Program-made: the position numbers and the translations under genes | Shown here: piece after piece, positions 14,570 through 23,067 of the stretch | Layout of the letters: every line of letters begins with the position of its first letter | Position numbering within the stretch: position 1 is the first letter of the stretch | NCBI GenBank assembly: GCA_029253585.1 | Contig: JAQWZF010000027.1 | Coordinates: 1 to 59,617, forward strand | Origin: Gammaproteobacteria bacterium | GTDB taxonomy: Bacteria; Pseudomonadota; Gammaproteobacteria; Pseudomonadales; Pseudohongiellaceae | Reading direction: 5' to 3' | DNA length: 59,617 nucleotides | Notes under the pieces: generated by a model | Told to the model about the DNA's origin: nothing | The model's input: only the letters and a program-made list of their open reading frames with translations | The model's database searches: none

Positions 14570-16114
14570 ATGCAACGCCGCCGTATTCCAGCCATCTGTC
14601 TGCTATCTACTTTGCTTGTTAGCTGCAGTAACGAAAAGAACACTCTTCATCTGGAAGCACTGGCCAATACTAGCCCCAAGAATATCATCTATATTCTCTC
14701 CGATGATCATCGCTTCGATTTTATGGGTTTTACTGGCAAAGTGCCGTGGCTGGAAACACCGAATCTCGACCGACTGGCCAGTGAGGGAACCTATTTCCCC
14801 AACACCTATGTCACAACCTCGTTATGTTCTCCGTCCCGCGCATCAATTCTCACAGGGCTCTACTCCCACACTCACACGGTTATCGATAACGCCGCGCCCG
14901 ATCCTGGCAACCTCACCTTCTTCCCTCAGTATCTACAAGAAGCGGGCTATCAGACCAGCTACTTCGGAAAGTGGCATATGGGCAATCACAGCGATGAGCC
15001 ACAACCTGGCTTCGATCACTGGGAGAGTTTTCGGGGACAGGGTGTCTATTACGGACCGACCCTAAATATTAATGGCGAGCGTACGACCTATGATGAATCT
15101 ACCTATATCACCGATGTCTTGACCGAACATGCCGTCGACTGGCTAGATGAGCGCGATGAGGAGCAACCGTTCTTTATGTACTTGTCGCACAAGGCTGTGC
15201 ACTCTCAGTTTCAACCTGCCGAACGCCATCAGGGCCTTTATCAAGAAGAGGCAATAGTCTACCCACCAAGTTTCGACACGCCGAATTATGGAACGCCTGA
15301 ACTACCAACAGCCAGTGCGGACAGTGAGCCTCTGCGTGGTCGCGACTACTACGGAGAACGCCGTATTCCCGACTGGGTAAAACAGCAACGTGAGTCCTGG
15401 CACGGAGTCGACTACATGTACCACGGCGACATCGACTTCGAAGAATTTTTTCAGCGCTACACCGAAACCCTCATGGGCATAGATGATAGCGTGGGTGCAG
15501 TGCTGGACTATCTTGACGCCAACGGCTTGGCAGAAGACACCCTAGTTATTTATATGGGAGACAATGGCTTCTCTTTTGGCGAACATGGATTAATTGACAA
15601 GCGTCACTTCTACGAAGAATCCGCTAAAGTCCCTCTATTGGTTAGGTGGCCTTCACGGTTGCAAGGCGGCGCTGCTATCGAATCACTGGTGCAGAATATT
15701 GACATTGCGCCAACTATTTTGGAAGCCGCTGGTCTTAGCATGCCATCGCATATGCAGGGGGCTTCGTTTATTCCTCTATTCAGTCGCGAAGAGATTCCCT
15801 GGCGCGATCGAATATTCTATGAATACTACTGGGAGATGGATTTCCCCCAGACACCGACAATGTTTGGCATACGTACCGAGCGCTACAAATATATTCGGTA
15901 CCACGGCGTGTGGGATACCAACGAGTTCTATGACCTCGAGACGGACCCAGACGAAATGCAAAACCTGATCGACGCACCGGAACACCAACAGCGCATTGCC
16001 AGATTTGCCGAGGAAGTCTATGATTGGCTTGAGACAACCGGGGGACTGAGCATTCCACTCAAGAATGTAGTTCGCCCTAAGTTTGGCGACCATCGCAACC
16101 AATCAATTTTCTAA
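14570..16114 (+). CDS. Type I sulfatase, lipoprotein
   Basis: A 514-residue sulfatase of the alkaline phosphatase superfamily. An N-terminal lipobox LLVSC (Cys19) indicates lipid anchoring. DDH (45-47) contributes metal ligands, C-S-P-S-R at 86-90 is the signature whose cysteine is converted to formylglycine, and GDNGFSFGEHG supplies the later metal ligands. It hydrolyses sulfate esters, probably of algal or host polysaccharides. I chose ATG 14570, with AAGGGG 8 nt upstream and the signal peptide directly after. It is followed by an FGE-like gene (75 bp gap) and a second sulfatase. The substrate cannot be told. Confidence 0.88.
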   Translation: MQRRRIPAICLLSTLLVSCSNEKNTLHLEALANTSPKNIIYILSDDHRFDFMGFTGKVPWLETPNLDRLASEGTYFPNTYVTTSLCSPSRASILTGLYSHTHTVIDNAAPDPGNLTFFPQYLQEAGYQTSYFGKWHMGNHSDEPQPGFDHWESFRGQGVYYGPTLNINGERTTYDESTYITDVLTEHAVDWLDERDEEQPFFMYLSHKAVHSQFQPAERHQGLYQEEAIVYPPSFDTPNYGTPELPTASADSEPLRGRDYYGERRIPDWVKQQRESWHGVDYMYHGDIDFEEFFQRYTETLMGIDDSVGAVLDYLDANGLAEDTLVIYMGDNGFSFGEHGLIDKRHFYEESAKVPLLVRWPSRLQGGAAIESLVQNIDIAPTILEAAGLSMPSHMQGASFIPLFSREEIPWRDRIFYEYYWEMDFPQTPTMFGIRTERYKYIRYHGVWDTNEFYDLETDPDEMQNLIDAPEHQQRIARFAEEVYDWLETTGGLSIPLKNVVRPKFGDHRNQSIF

Positions 16115-16189
16115 AAGATAATGTCGAAACGGCATCATTATGTATTATTGAACACTCTTTTTTATGGTTTAGGAGTATTAGATTTAAAC

Positions 16190-17176
16190 ATGAAAATCTT
16201 CCCGATCACTGTCGGCCTACTAGCAGCACTCACTGCAGCCCCGAAAGGCCTAGCTCAAGCAGCTTCAGATGCCATGTGCCTGAGTGAACCAATAGGACAG
16301 GTATGGGTTAATGAGGCAGACTTTATTATGGGAAATAACTCCCACTATCCAGAAGAAGGCCCTGCTCACAAGGTTTCCGTGCGAGGTTTCTGGATAGACG
16401 CTCATGAAGTAAGCAATGCCCAATTCGCTACCTTTGTGGATGCAAGCAACTACGTGACAGTGGCGGAGCGAGCGCCCGATCCCAATGATTGGCCAGCCGA
16501 TGTACCAGAAGATTTTCTCAAAGCGGGTTCTGTTTTATTTACCCCGCCAGAACCGGGTCAAACAGCGGCAAACTGGTGGTCATGGGTACCTGGCACCGAT
16601 TGGCGGCATCCCGATGGGCCGGGCAGCAGCATTAGAGGCAAAGATCATTACCCGGTAGTTCATGTGGCCTACGAAGACGCACAAGCCTATGCGAATTGGG
16701 CAGGCCGCTCGCTTCCAACCGAGGCGCAATTTGAGCTGGCTGCTCGCGGCGGACGCAACACGATCTTCCCCTGGGGTAGCAATGAACTCGCTCCCCACGG
16801 CCAGCATCAGGCGAATACCTGGCAGGGCAACTTCCCAATGAACAATAACGCCGAAGATGGCCATCAGGGGCTTGCTCCAGTGGGTTGCTTCGGCGCCAAT
16901 GACTATGGCGCTTACGATTTGATCGGCAATGTGTGGGAATGGACCTCAAACTGGTACTACCCGACACATAATCAGGATGAGTCAGACAATCCAACAGGCC
17001 CCACTCTGGAGCAAAGTATTAACTCCGCCTCCTCTGCTGTTCCGGAAAAAGTAATCAAGGGCGGGTCTTATCTGTGCGCAGAAAACTATTGCCTACGATT
17101 CAGGCCTGCGGCACGCGAAGCACAAGATACCGGGCTGGGGACAAGTCATATTGGATTCAGAACGGTAAAGAACTAG
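16190..17176 (+). CDS. Exported formylglycine-generating-enzyme-like protein
   Basis: A 328-residue protein of the FGE-sulfatase (SUMF1) fold. The blocks VSVRGFWIDAHEVSNAQF, PVVHVAYEDAQAYANWAGR, LPTEAQFELAARGG, and D-L-I-G-N-V-W-E-W-T are all present. KGGSYLCAENYCLRFRPAAR near the C-terminus keeps the two cysteines that bind copper and do catalysis in aerobic FGEs. It most likely converts the cysteine of the neighbouring sulfatases to formylglycine. Unusually for bacteria it begins with a clear signal peptide (ITVGLLAALTAAPKGLAQA), which places it outside the cytoplasm. I chose ATG 16190; AGGAGT lies 13 nt upstream and the frame is open from 16121. Confidence 0.8.
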   Translation: MKIFPITVGLLAALTAAPKGLAQAASDAMCLSEPIGQVWVNEADFIMGNNSHYPEEGPAHKVSVRGFWIDAHEVSNAQFATFVDASNYVTVAERAPDPNDWPADVPEDFLKAGSVLFTPPEPGQTAANWWSWVPGTDWRHPDGPGSSIRGKDHYPVVHVAYEDAQAYANWAGRSLPTEAQFELAARGGRNTIFPWGSNELAPHGQHQANTWQGNFPMNNNAEDGHQGLAPVGCFGANDYGAYDLIGNVWEWTSNWYYPTHNQDESDNPTGPTLEQSINSASSAVPEKVIKGGSYLCAENYCLRFRPAAREAQDTGLGTSHIGFRTVKN

Positions 17177-17276
17177 GGCAGCTATACTGGCGCCGGTGTA
17201 AATTCTTTTGGCATCCGGGCCGGCTAGCTATTAATTACATACTATTTATCTTTTTATCTTTCGGAACCACAGATAA

Positions 17277-18971
17277 ATGCAAAAATCGGAATCTGGATTC
17301 CTGCCGAACCGTCGTCAAAAAGTCGGAAAGTTTATTGGCCTGCTTGTATTGGTTTTAGCCATCAGTCAATGCAGAAACGAGGAAACGGCCAAGCCCGAGC
17401 AGGCTGGCGGCCCCAAACTCCCACAAAAACCTAACATCCTTTGGCTGGTTGCTGAAGACCTCAGCGCCATTATTCCTCCATTCGGTGACAATACGGTTGC
17501 AACACCAAATTTGACTCGCCTGGCAAACGAGGGCATCCGTTACACACAGGTCTATTCAAGCTCTGGAGTCTGCGCGCCAAGCCGCGCTGCGATTGCAACA
17601 GGCATGTATCAGAATCGAATTGGCGCACAGCATATGCGCACAACAAATATTGCTGACTTCGGTGTCGAGGGCATAGTGCCTTATGAAGCGGTGCCACCTG
17701 CCTATGTAAAGATGCACAGCCAGTATTTTCGCGAGGCCGGTTACTACGCCAGCAATAACGCCAAGGAAGATTATCAATTTCGCAAGACAGTCACCGCATG
17801 GGATGACAGCAGCAGATCGGCACATTGGCGTAACAGAGCCGAGGGGCAGCCGTTCTTTTCTGTGTTCAACTTTAGCATTACTCACGAATCACAAGTTTGG
17901 GCGCAAGCAGGCAATCCATTACTGGTGGATGACAACTTGGAAGTTCCAGTTCCGCCCTATTTACCCGATTCGGAAATTGGCCGCAAAGATGTACGGCAAG
18001 TCTATTCCAATATTGTAGCCATGGACCGACAGGTCGGTGAAATTCTAAATCAACTGGAAGATGATGGCTTGTTGGATAGCACCATCATCTTTTGGTACAG
18101 CGATCATGGCGGGCCACTGCCCCGACAAAAAAGATTACTGTATGACTCTGGAATTCATTTACCCCTAATAATACGATTTCCCGATCAGTTCAAGGCAGGT
18201 GAAATTGATGATCAACTTATAAGCTTCGTCGATTTCAAGTCGACAATTCTCTCTCTTGCCGGAATCGAACCACCTGACTATGTCGATGGCAGAGCCTTTC
18301 TCGGCGAATTTGCGGATTCTGGGAAGCGAGATTATGTGCATGCCGCTGCCGATCGCTTTGATTCCGAGTACGACACCATCCGAGCGGTTCGCGACAAACG
18401 ATTCAAGTATCTTCGAAACTTTAATCCCGAGAAGCCCTACTATCTGCCACTTACTTACAGAGAGCAGATGCCCGTCATGCAAGAACTACTGCGCATGCGT
18501 GATGCAGGCGAACTAAACGAGACTCAGGCACAGTGGTTCAAAACATCGAAAGAAGAGGAAGAACTATTCGATGTTGAAAATGACCCCTATGAATTAAATA
18601 ACCTTGCGGGGGATATTTCTTACGCAGAAAAATTGACCGAACTCAGAAATGAATTAGACAGCTGGATGAGCTATATCGACGATAAAGGCTTGATGCCCGA
18701 AGTGGACCTGATCAACAGCATGTGGCCAAACTTTGTTCAACCGACGACCTTAAGCCCTATCGCAAGCAAAGCCGAAAATGATGGCGCTATAACACTGCGC
18801 AGCAAGACCGAGGGGGCCAGCATCGGCTATCAAATATTGAATGACGGCGAAGAGCTTGGGGCCGCTTGGCAGATTTATCAGAATCCCCTATCTATAAACA
18901 AAGGCCAGCGGCTGCTGGTAATCGCCCACCGTATCGGTTTTGCCCCTAGCACCACAATTTCGATTAGGTAA
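17277..18971 (+). CDS. Type I sulfatase, lipoprotein (second)
   Basis: A 564-residue sulfatase with lipobox LAISQC (Cys32), metal ligands AED (59-61), formylglycine signature C-A-P-S-R (Cys99) and the later YSDHGG metal motif. The core resembles heparan N-sulfatase/iduronate-type sulfatases that act on single sugar units. The last 80 residues after DSWMSYIDDKG form an extra domain not needed for catalysis. It is third in the group with the first sulfatase and the FGE-like gene, with a 100-bp gap. The ATG at 17277 has no good ribosome site but gives a proper lipoprotein signal. A family D palindrome follows the stop immediately. Confidence 0.87.
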   Translation: MQKSESGFLPNRRQKVGKFIGLLVLVLAISQCRNEETAKPEQAGGPKLPQKPNILWLVAEDLSAIIPPFGDNTVATPNLTRLANEGIRYTQVYSSSGVCAPSRAAIATGMYQNRIGAQHMRTTNIADFGVEGIVPYEAVPPAYVKMHSQYFREAGYYASNNAKEDYQFRKTVTAWDDSSRSAHWRNRAEGQPFFSVFNFSITHESQVWAQAGNPLLVDDNLEVPVPPYLPDSEIGRKDVRQVYSNIVAMDRQVGEILNQLEDDGLLDSTIIFWYSDHGGPLPRQKRLLYDSGIHLPLIIRFPDQFKAGEIDDQLISFVDFKSTILSLAGIEPPDYVDGRAFLGEFADSGKRDYVHAAADRFDSEYDTIRAVRDKRFKYLRNFNPEKPYYLPLTYREQMPVMQELLRMRDAGELNETQAQWFKTSKEEEELFDVENDPYELNNLAGDISYAEKLTELRNELDSWMSYIDDKGLMPEVDLINSMWPNFVQPTTLSPIASKAENDGAITLRSKTEGASIGYQILNDGEELGAAWQIYQNPLSINKGQRLLVIAHRIGFAPSTTISIR

Positions 18972-19013
18972 AAGGGGGCGGAGGGATTTATTTTTAATGC
19001 CTCCGACCCCTTT
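18971..19013. repeat. Family D palindrome (possible terminator)
   Basis: Arms AAAGGGGGCGGAG and CTCCGACCCCTTT with one mismatch, loop of about 17 nt, starting at the stop codon of the second sulfatase. Its position would suit transcription termination, but the same palindrome also lies between divergent genes (24348), so it is a dispersed repeat first. Confidence 0.65.
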
Positions 19014-19162
19014 GCCCTCAGTTTCCGAGCCTGCCACCTCGGACAAAAACCACTCCTGCACTGAAACCTATTTCCAATCAATCGCCTCTTTACTCCCCTC
19101 GCATTGCTCGATGCATTGTTACATGGCACACTAAATGACTTAAAAAAAGAGGGTAGGTCACT

Positions 19163-19540
19163 ATGCTATTAGGCAAAACATTACTGGGAGTTTCGGCACT
19201 TGTATTCATAGGGTATGGACTTGTCAGCCTCGTGTCTCCAGCCATACCCGCAGGTTTTGCGGGCCTGGTGATCAGCAACGGTGACGCTTTTGCCGAAATT
19301 GGCGCGATGTACGGCGGACTGCAAACAGGGCTGGGCCTATTCTGCTCTTTGGCGCTAGCAAAGCCCGAGTTCTACCGTTCAGGATTAGCGCTGCTGCTTA
19401 TTGCCTTTGGCACCCTTGCACTGGCACGGCTAGGTTCCGTATTAATTACAGCGGACTCTATAACCTCATACAGCTACGGGGCATTAGGGTATGAATTTAC
19501 TACCGCGGCGCTGGCTCTAGCGGCCCTAGTGAAAAAATAA
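19163..19540 (+). CDS. DUF4345-like small membrane protein
   Basis: A 125-residue protein of four hydrophobic segments with the pattern of DUF4345: ALVFIGYGLVSLVSPAIPAG, then AEIGAMYGGLQTGLG between helix 1 and 2. The function is unknown for the family. AGGGTAGG precedes the start. It is followed after 1 bp by another membrane protein gene, so the two are co-transcribed. Confidence 0.7.
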   Translation: MLLGKTLLGVSALVFIGYGLVSLVSPAIPAGFAGLVISNGDAFAEIGAMYGGLQTGLGLFCSLALAKPEFYRSGLALLLIAFGTLALARLGSVLITADSITSYSYGALGYEFTTAALALAALVKK

Positions 19541-19541
19541 T

Positions 19542-20081
19542 ATGACTCAACACGAATACATCTTCATCGCCGTATCAATCATTCTCGGCCTTGCGATCAC
19601 GCGACTGTTGCATACGGCGGCGATGATTACACGCGCCCATAGTCGTGTCATTTTCCACTGGTCCTCTGCAATCTGGACGGGCAACGTCATGCTCTATATT
19701 TTGCAGCTCTGGTGGGTTGGCTGGGGGTTGCGCACGATCGAGCAATGGACCTTCCCTGACTTTATTATTCTTGTATTTAGCTCTTCCTGTATCTATGGTG
19801 CCGCCGAGATGGCGCTAACTGCACCCGAAGAAGGTACGGTTGATATGCTAAAGGAAAGCCAGCAACTAGGCCGCCTCTCGGCTCTATTCATGCTGTTGTA
19901 TTTTCTGATAGGCCCCTATGTAAATATAGTCATGTACGACAATGCAATTTTACCATCGATAGCAGTCCCCACTGTTGGAATTGTGCTGATGCTGCTGGTA
20001 ATAACAATACCGGCAAACTTTAAACTTTGGTCAGTATTGTTTTCGTTTTACTCTCTCGCCGTGCTCGCATTGACGGTATGA
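19542..20081 (+). CDS. Integral membrane protein of unknown function
   Basis: A 179-residue protein with five to six hydrophobic segments (starting YIFIAVSIILGLAITRLL, then SSAIWTGNVMLYILQLWWV and others) and few polar stretches. No family was recognised with confidence. It starts 1 bp after the DUF4345 gene and ends 43 bp before a family D palindrome, which may end the two-gene transcript. Confidence 0.6.
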   Translation: MTQHEYIFIAVSIILGLAITRLLHTAAMITRAHSRVIFHWSSAIWTGNVMLYILQLWWVGWGLRTIEQWTFPDFIILVFSSSCIYGAAEMALTAPEEGTVDMLKESQQLGRLSALFMLLYFLIGPYVNIVMYDNAILPSIAVPTVGIVLMLLVITIPANFKLWSVLFSFYSLAVLALTV

Positions 20082-20123
20082 GCCTGAATAGAAGAGATAA
20101 AAAGGTTTAGAAGCAGATTAGCT

Positions 20124-20165
20124 AAAGGGGTCGGACGGATTTATTTTAAATCCCTCCGCCCCCTT
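20124..20165. repeat. Family D palindrome (possible terminator)
   Basis: AAAGGGGTCGGACGGATT paired with AATCCCTCCGCCCCCTT, followed by TCTTTT. It lies between two convergent genes, so it could end both transcripts. Confidence 0.65.
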
Positions 20166-20190
20166 CTTTTCACTTTAATTGTAGCTAGCC

Positions 20191-20640
20191 TTACTCTACG
20201 CGCCTAACTCTTATAGCGCGGTCCGTATCTAGCATTCTCATCCTGGAAATACCCATCCAGTTCGTAGTGATTTCAACTTCTGGATCGACAGCAGAGTAAC
20301 TATAGCGCCTGGTGCTTCTGGTCTCCCAAATTTGCCCATTTTTGAGACGAAATTGTGTCGGGCCATTCCAACCACTGAATTCTCCGTCAATCCTACTCTT
20401 GATGGCGGCACTGCTGAGCTCTCTCACTGCAGGACTGTCATCAATCATCACTTCGGCATCTTGCGCTGTGTAACGCACTAGCCAGGAATTAATAGCCGCT
20501 ATTTCATCATCGCTAAGGCGCCCAAATCCAGAAGCAGCAAACTCTTCTGCGGTCATCAACTCCCGGACGTCCGGATTCTCGGCGGATAAGGCTAGATGTG
20601 TAAATAGCACTAAGACTAGGGCGAAGCAGTATCGAAACAT
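20191..20640 (-). CDS. Small periplasmic protein of unknown function
   Basis: A 149-residue protein with a signal peptide (CFALVLVLFTHLALSA). Residues 28-58 (LMTAEEFAASGFGRLSDDEI then AAINSWL) form a short helical motif seen in many exported proteins of unknown role. The C-terminal half (FSGWNGPTQFRLKNGQIWE) looks like a small beta domain. No cysteine pair or heme motif. It follows the amine dehydrogenase operon on the same strand, but 160 bp and a family B remnant lie between, so membership of the operon is uncertain. Confidence 0.6.
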   Translation of the reverse strand: MFRYCFALVLVLFTHLALSAENPDVRELMTAEEFAASGFGRLSDDEIAAINSWLVRYTAQDAEVMIDDSPAVRELSSAAIKSRIDGEFSGWNGPTQFRLKNGQIWETRSTRRYSYSAVDPEVEITTNWMGISRMRMLDTDRAIRVRRVE

Positions 20641-20732
20641 AATGTGCTGCCTGTTTTGTTATTAAAGAAAGTTAGACTAAGCTTCTCATATGCCGGCTCA
20701 GCAGACAAAAATATTTGGAAGCGATGGATCAT

Positions 20733-20753
20733 GGGGTCAGAATAAAAATACAA
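20733..20753 (+). repeat. Family B end
   Basis: GGGGTCAGAATAAAAATACA, close to the family B consensus, alone in the gap between the cytochrome gene and the next gene of the minus-strand cluster. No family C cassette accompanies it. Confidence 0.55.
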
Positions 20754-20802
20754 TATTTTTTAATGAGCCCGTCAGTGCAAATAGGGCAACTAGCCGCGAT
20801 GT

Positions 20803-21261
20803 CTATTGCTCGTAGTCGCGCCAGTGTTCGATGCGATAGCGCAGAGGGTCCGACAGAGACTCCTGCCGCGCTCGTGTCACTTCGGCAGCACTGAAAGGAA
20901 CGAAATCGGCAGGCAGTGTCTCGGCATTAAATTCTTCTAATATCCAGTTAGCCACTGCAGTTAGTTCTTCATCGCTGAGTGAGGAATAGGCAGAGCCTGG
21001 CACACGCACAAGATAAGTTCGCATTGCAGCCACGCCCATCATGCGGCCCAACTCCTGATGCAGGGTTGGCACATTCGGTGGGTTGCCCTGCCCTCCGGGA
21101 AGATGACAGCCACTGCAATGCAGCAGGTAGTTGATTCTGGCTGTGGCGCTGTGCGCGGCGCCGGGCAGGACGATCATCAGTAAAGACAGGGCCAGCGGCA
21201 TGGCCCCTCTCTTAATAAACACCGCTGCGAAAAGCTTATTGTTTATCTTCTCACAAGCCAT
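20803..21261 (-). CDS. Exported c-type cytochrome
   Basis: A 152-residue monoheme cytochrome: signal region MPLALSLLMIVLPGAAHSA after a long positively charged N-terminus, heme-binding C-S-G-C-H at residues 49-53, and possible methionine ligands at G-R-M-M. The rest (SDEELTAVANWILEEFN) is the usual C-terminal helix of class I cytochromes. It begins at the base after the light-chain gene stop, so it belongs to the amine dehydrogenase operon and probably receives its electrons directly or through another carrier. A later start at Met21 is possible. Confidence 0.8.
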   Translation of the reverse strand: MACEKINNKLFAAVFIKRGAMPLALSLLMIVLPGAAHSATARINYLLHCSGCHLPGGQGNPPNVPTLHQELGRMMGVAAMRTYLVRVPGSAYSSLSDEELTAVANWILEEFNAETLPADFVPFSAAEVTRARQESLSDPLRYRIEHWRDYEQ

Positions 21262-21798
21262 CTATTCGTCCGAATAGCCTAATACTAGCGAAACCGTGCA
21301 ATTGTAGCTGGTGTCTTCCACACCGAAACACCAATAGACCGTACTGCTGGTCCCGTTGTAATACACCGGCTTGTCCCGCTCAGTCCGGTGACAGCCGCAA
21401 CGCCCACAGCTGGACTTGCCGCAACAGTCATTATAGGACATGAGGTAATTGCGCCCATCCACCGGATTGAGACAGGTACCTACCCAGGAGATCGGTGACG
21501 GTTGTGTGCCCGGCGGACAGGAGGTTGCCGAACCTCCGCAACAGGCGCAGATGAAACCACTCATGGCACAGTAGCGCCAGTACTCGCAGGATTTCGGATC
21601 GCCTATCTCCTGTATGGAACTCTGGGCAAAAGATCGAGACACCGGCAATAAGGGAAAGGCCGCGGCGCCCGCAAGCATCATTCCGATCTTCGATAAGAAA
21701 TGACGGCGCGACAGTTTGCGCGCCAACGCCAGGCTTGTTCTCCGGGCCTTGTCATCGATCCAGTAGTAGCCACTTTCTACCATTCGTTCAATATTCAT
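21262..21798 (-). CDS. aauA: TTQ amine dehydrogenase light (beta) chain, aromatic type
   Basis: A 178-residue precursor of the small subunit that carries tryptophan tryptophylquinone. A twin-arginine signal (S-R-R-H-F-L-S-K, residues 30-37) precedes the mature part. Cysteines are numerous (about fourteen), as in the disulfide-rich family. Trp105 in SPISWVGTC and Trp156 in VYWCFG are the expected pair that is cross-linked into the cofactor. TCPPG-like and SPISW(V/I)GTC blocks, DCCGK and CGRC are closer, from memory, to aromatic amine dehydrogenase than to methylamine dehydrogenase. It overlaps the mauD-like gene by 4 bp. The enzyme deaminates primary amines in the periplasm. Confidence 0.85.
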   Translation of the reverse strand: MNIERMVESGYYWIDDKARRTSLALARKLSRRHFLSKIGMMLAGAAAFPLLPVSRSFAQSSIQEIGDPKSCEYWRYCAMSGFICACCGGSATSCPPGTQPSPISWVGTCLNPVDGRNYLMSYNDCCGKSSCGRCGCHRTERDKPVYYNGTSSTVYWCFGVEDTSYNCTVSLVLGYSDE

Positions 21799-22475
21799 GA
21801 CGATTGTTCCACCGTTGAAGGCTCAAATTTCTTAACATTATTCTCTTCAGCATCACCCTGTTCTGCCGTTGCTAGTCCGACAAATTCCTGCAGGGTCGAA
21901 ACACCGGAGTCCATAGCTTCAATCAGGCTTTCCATGTGTTCGCGGGTATTCACCAGTCCCTTGCTCTTGAGAATGCCATCGCTGCCAATTAGAACCGCAA
22001 ACGGCAGCTTGCTGACTTCATAGGTCATTCCAAGCTGCTGCGAGATAATGTAGGGGTAATCGGAAATATTCAGGTCAGTGACATAGGACTTATGTTGTGC
22101 CAGCTCCTTGTCCGTGTCAGCACCATCGCTGGCAAACATAAGTTGCATGCGCGACTTCTCCGAAAGGATTAATGACTTCGCGGTAGGCACCAGGGACTTA
22201 CACACCGGGCAGGTAGGAGAAATAAACAAGATAAAAGTAGCGCGGGTTAAACTGTCTTCACCCCCAATAACAACCTGAGAACCTGCCAGAGTTCTCAGAT
22301 CCAGCCTGGTCGTCAACTCACCGACTTTGGGCCCGGATGTAGGCTGCAACGCTCCTGCCGGCGACACCCTTTCATGCAGAATCCCTACCTGTCTGGCCAG
22401 TGCCAAAACCAGCAGGGCCAAGGCGATTACGACGACCCACAGGATGGTATTAGACACGATTAAGGCTTCAGTCAT
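21795..22475 (-). CDS. mauD: MauD-like disulfide protein for amine dehydrogenase maturation
   Basis: A 226-residue protein with one N-terminal membrane helix (WVVVIALALLVLALA) and a thioredoxin-like domain with C-P-V-C at residues 89-92. MauD-type proteins are needed to form or sort the six disulfides of the light chain; without them the light chain is unstable. It overlaps the mauE-like gene by 8 bp upstream and the light-chain gene by 4 bp downstream, in the order heavy chain, MauE, MauD, light chain found in known amine dehydrogenase clusters. Confidence 0.85.
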   Translation of the reverse strand: MTEALIVSNTILWVVVIALALLVLALARQVGILHERVSPAGALQPTSGPKVGELTTRLDLRTLAGSQVVIGGEDSLTRATFILFISPTCPVCKSLVPTAKSLILSEKSRMQLMFASDGADTDKELAQHKSYVTDLNISDYPYIISQQLGMTYEVSKLPFAVLIGSDGILKSKGLVNTREHMESLIEAMDSGVSTLQEFVGLATAEQGDAEENNVKKFEPSTVEQSS

Positions 22476-23064
22476 GATCTTCCCCTGCAGACGACTCCGC
22501 TAACAACGGTTTGCGCCAGGAATCGATCGCATTTTGATTCACCAACAACTGATGGAAGGCCCCATAGATAAATACCAGTCCCAACGTTGCCGCTATCAGG
22601 GAAAAGTAATCCAACACGGCAAAGCTTCTTGCGTTCATACTTGCTCCGGCTGCGAGAGCAAAACCAATCAATAAGATGTTGCGAGATACCAACCATACAG
22701 ACAACTGCTGCACGCCATTGTCTTCGCTATGCGCCTTTGCCGATGACAGGCCACACCCACAATCGATATAGCTGCGACTTCGCATCAGGTTGACACTCAT
22801 AGCTGTCCCATAGACAGCAAACAGGGAAGCTGTAGCCATCGACACCAGACCTGTTTGCCAACCTATGGCCCAGCTCAGCCCCAGCACTATTTCAAGCAGG
22901 GGAATGAGTAGGCTCAGTGGAGCAAGCAGAAAAGCTGGCAATACCTGGTAGGCTGTAAGAATGCCCTGAAAACGTAATCGGTCAGCAAGCTTGTGCAATC
23001 CTGCGGCAACCAACAGCAGGCAGAATGACACGGAGATAAGCTGAAACAGAAGCGGATCTAGCAT
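22468..23064 (-). CDS. mauE: MauE-like membrane protein for amine dehydrogenase maturation
   Basis: A 198-residue inner-membrane protein with about five helices and a periplasmic Y-I-D-C-G-C-G motif near residue 100, typical of MauE/DoxX-related redox membrane proteins. MauE acts with MauD in light-chain disulfide formation. It starts 3 bp after the heavy-chain gene and overlaps mauD, so translation is probably coupled. Confidence 0.82.
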   Translation of the reverse strand: MLDPLLFQLISVSFCLLLVAAGLHKLADRLRFQGILTAYQVLPAFLLAPLSLLIPLLEIVLGLSWAIGWQTGLVSMATASLFAVYGTAMSVNLMRSRSYIDCGCGLSSAKAHSEDNGVQQLSVWLVSRNILLIGFALAAGASMNARSFAVLDYFSLIAATLGLVFIYGAFHQLLVNQNAIDSWRKPLLAESSAGEDHD

Positions 23065-23067
23065 CGC

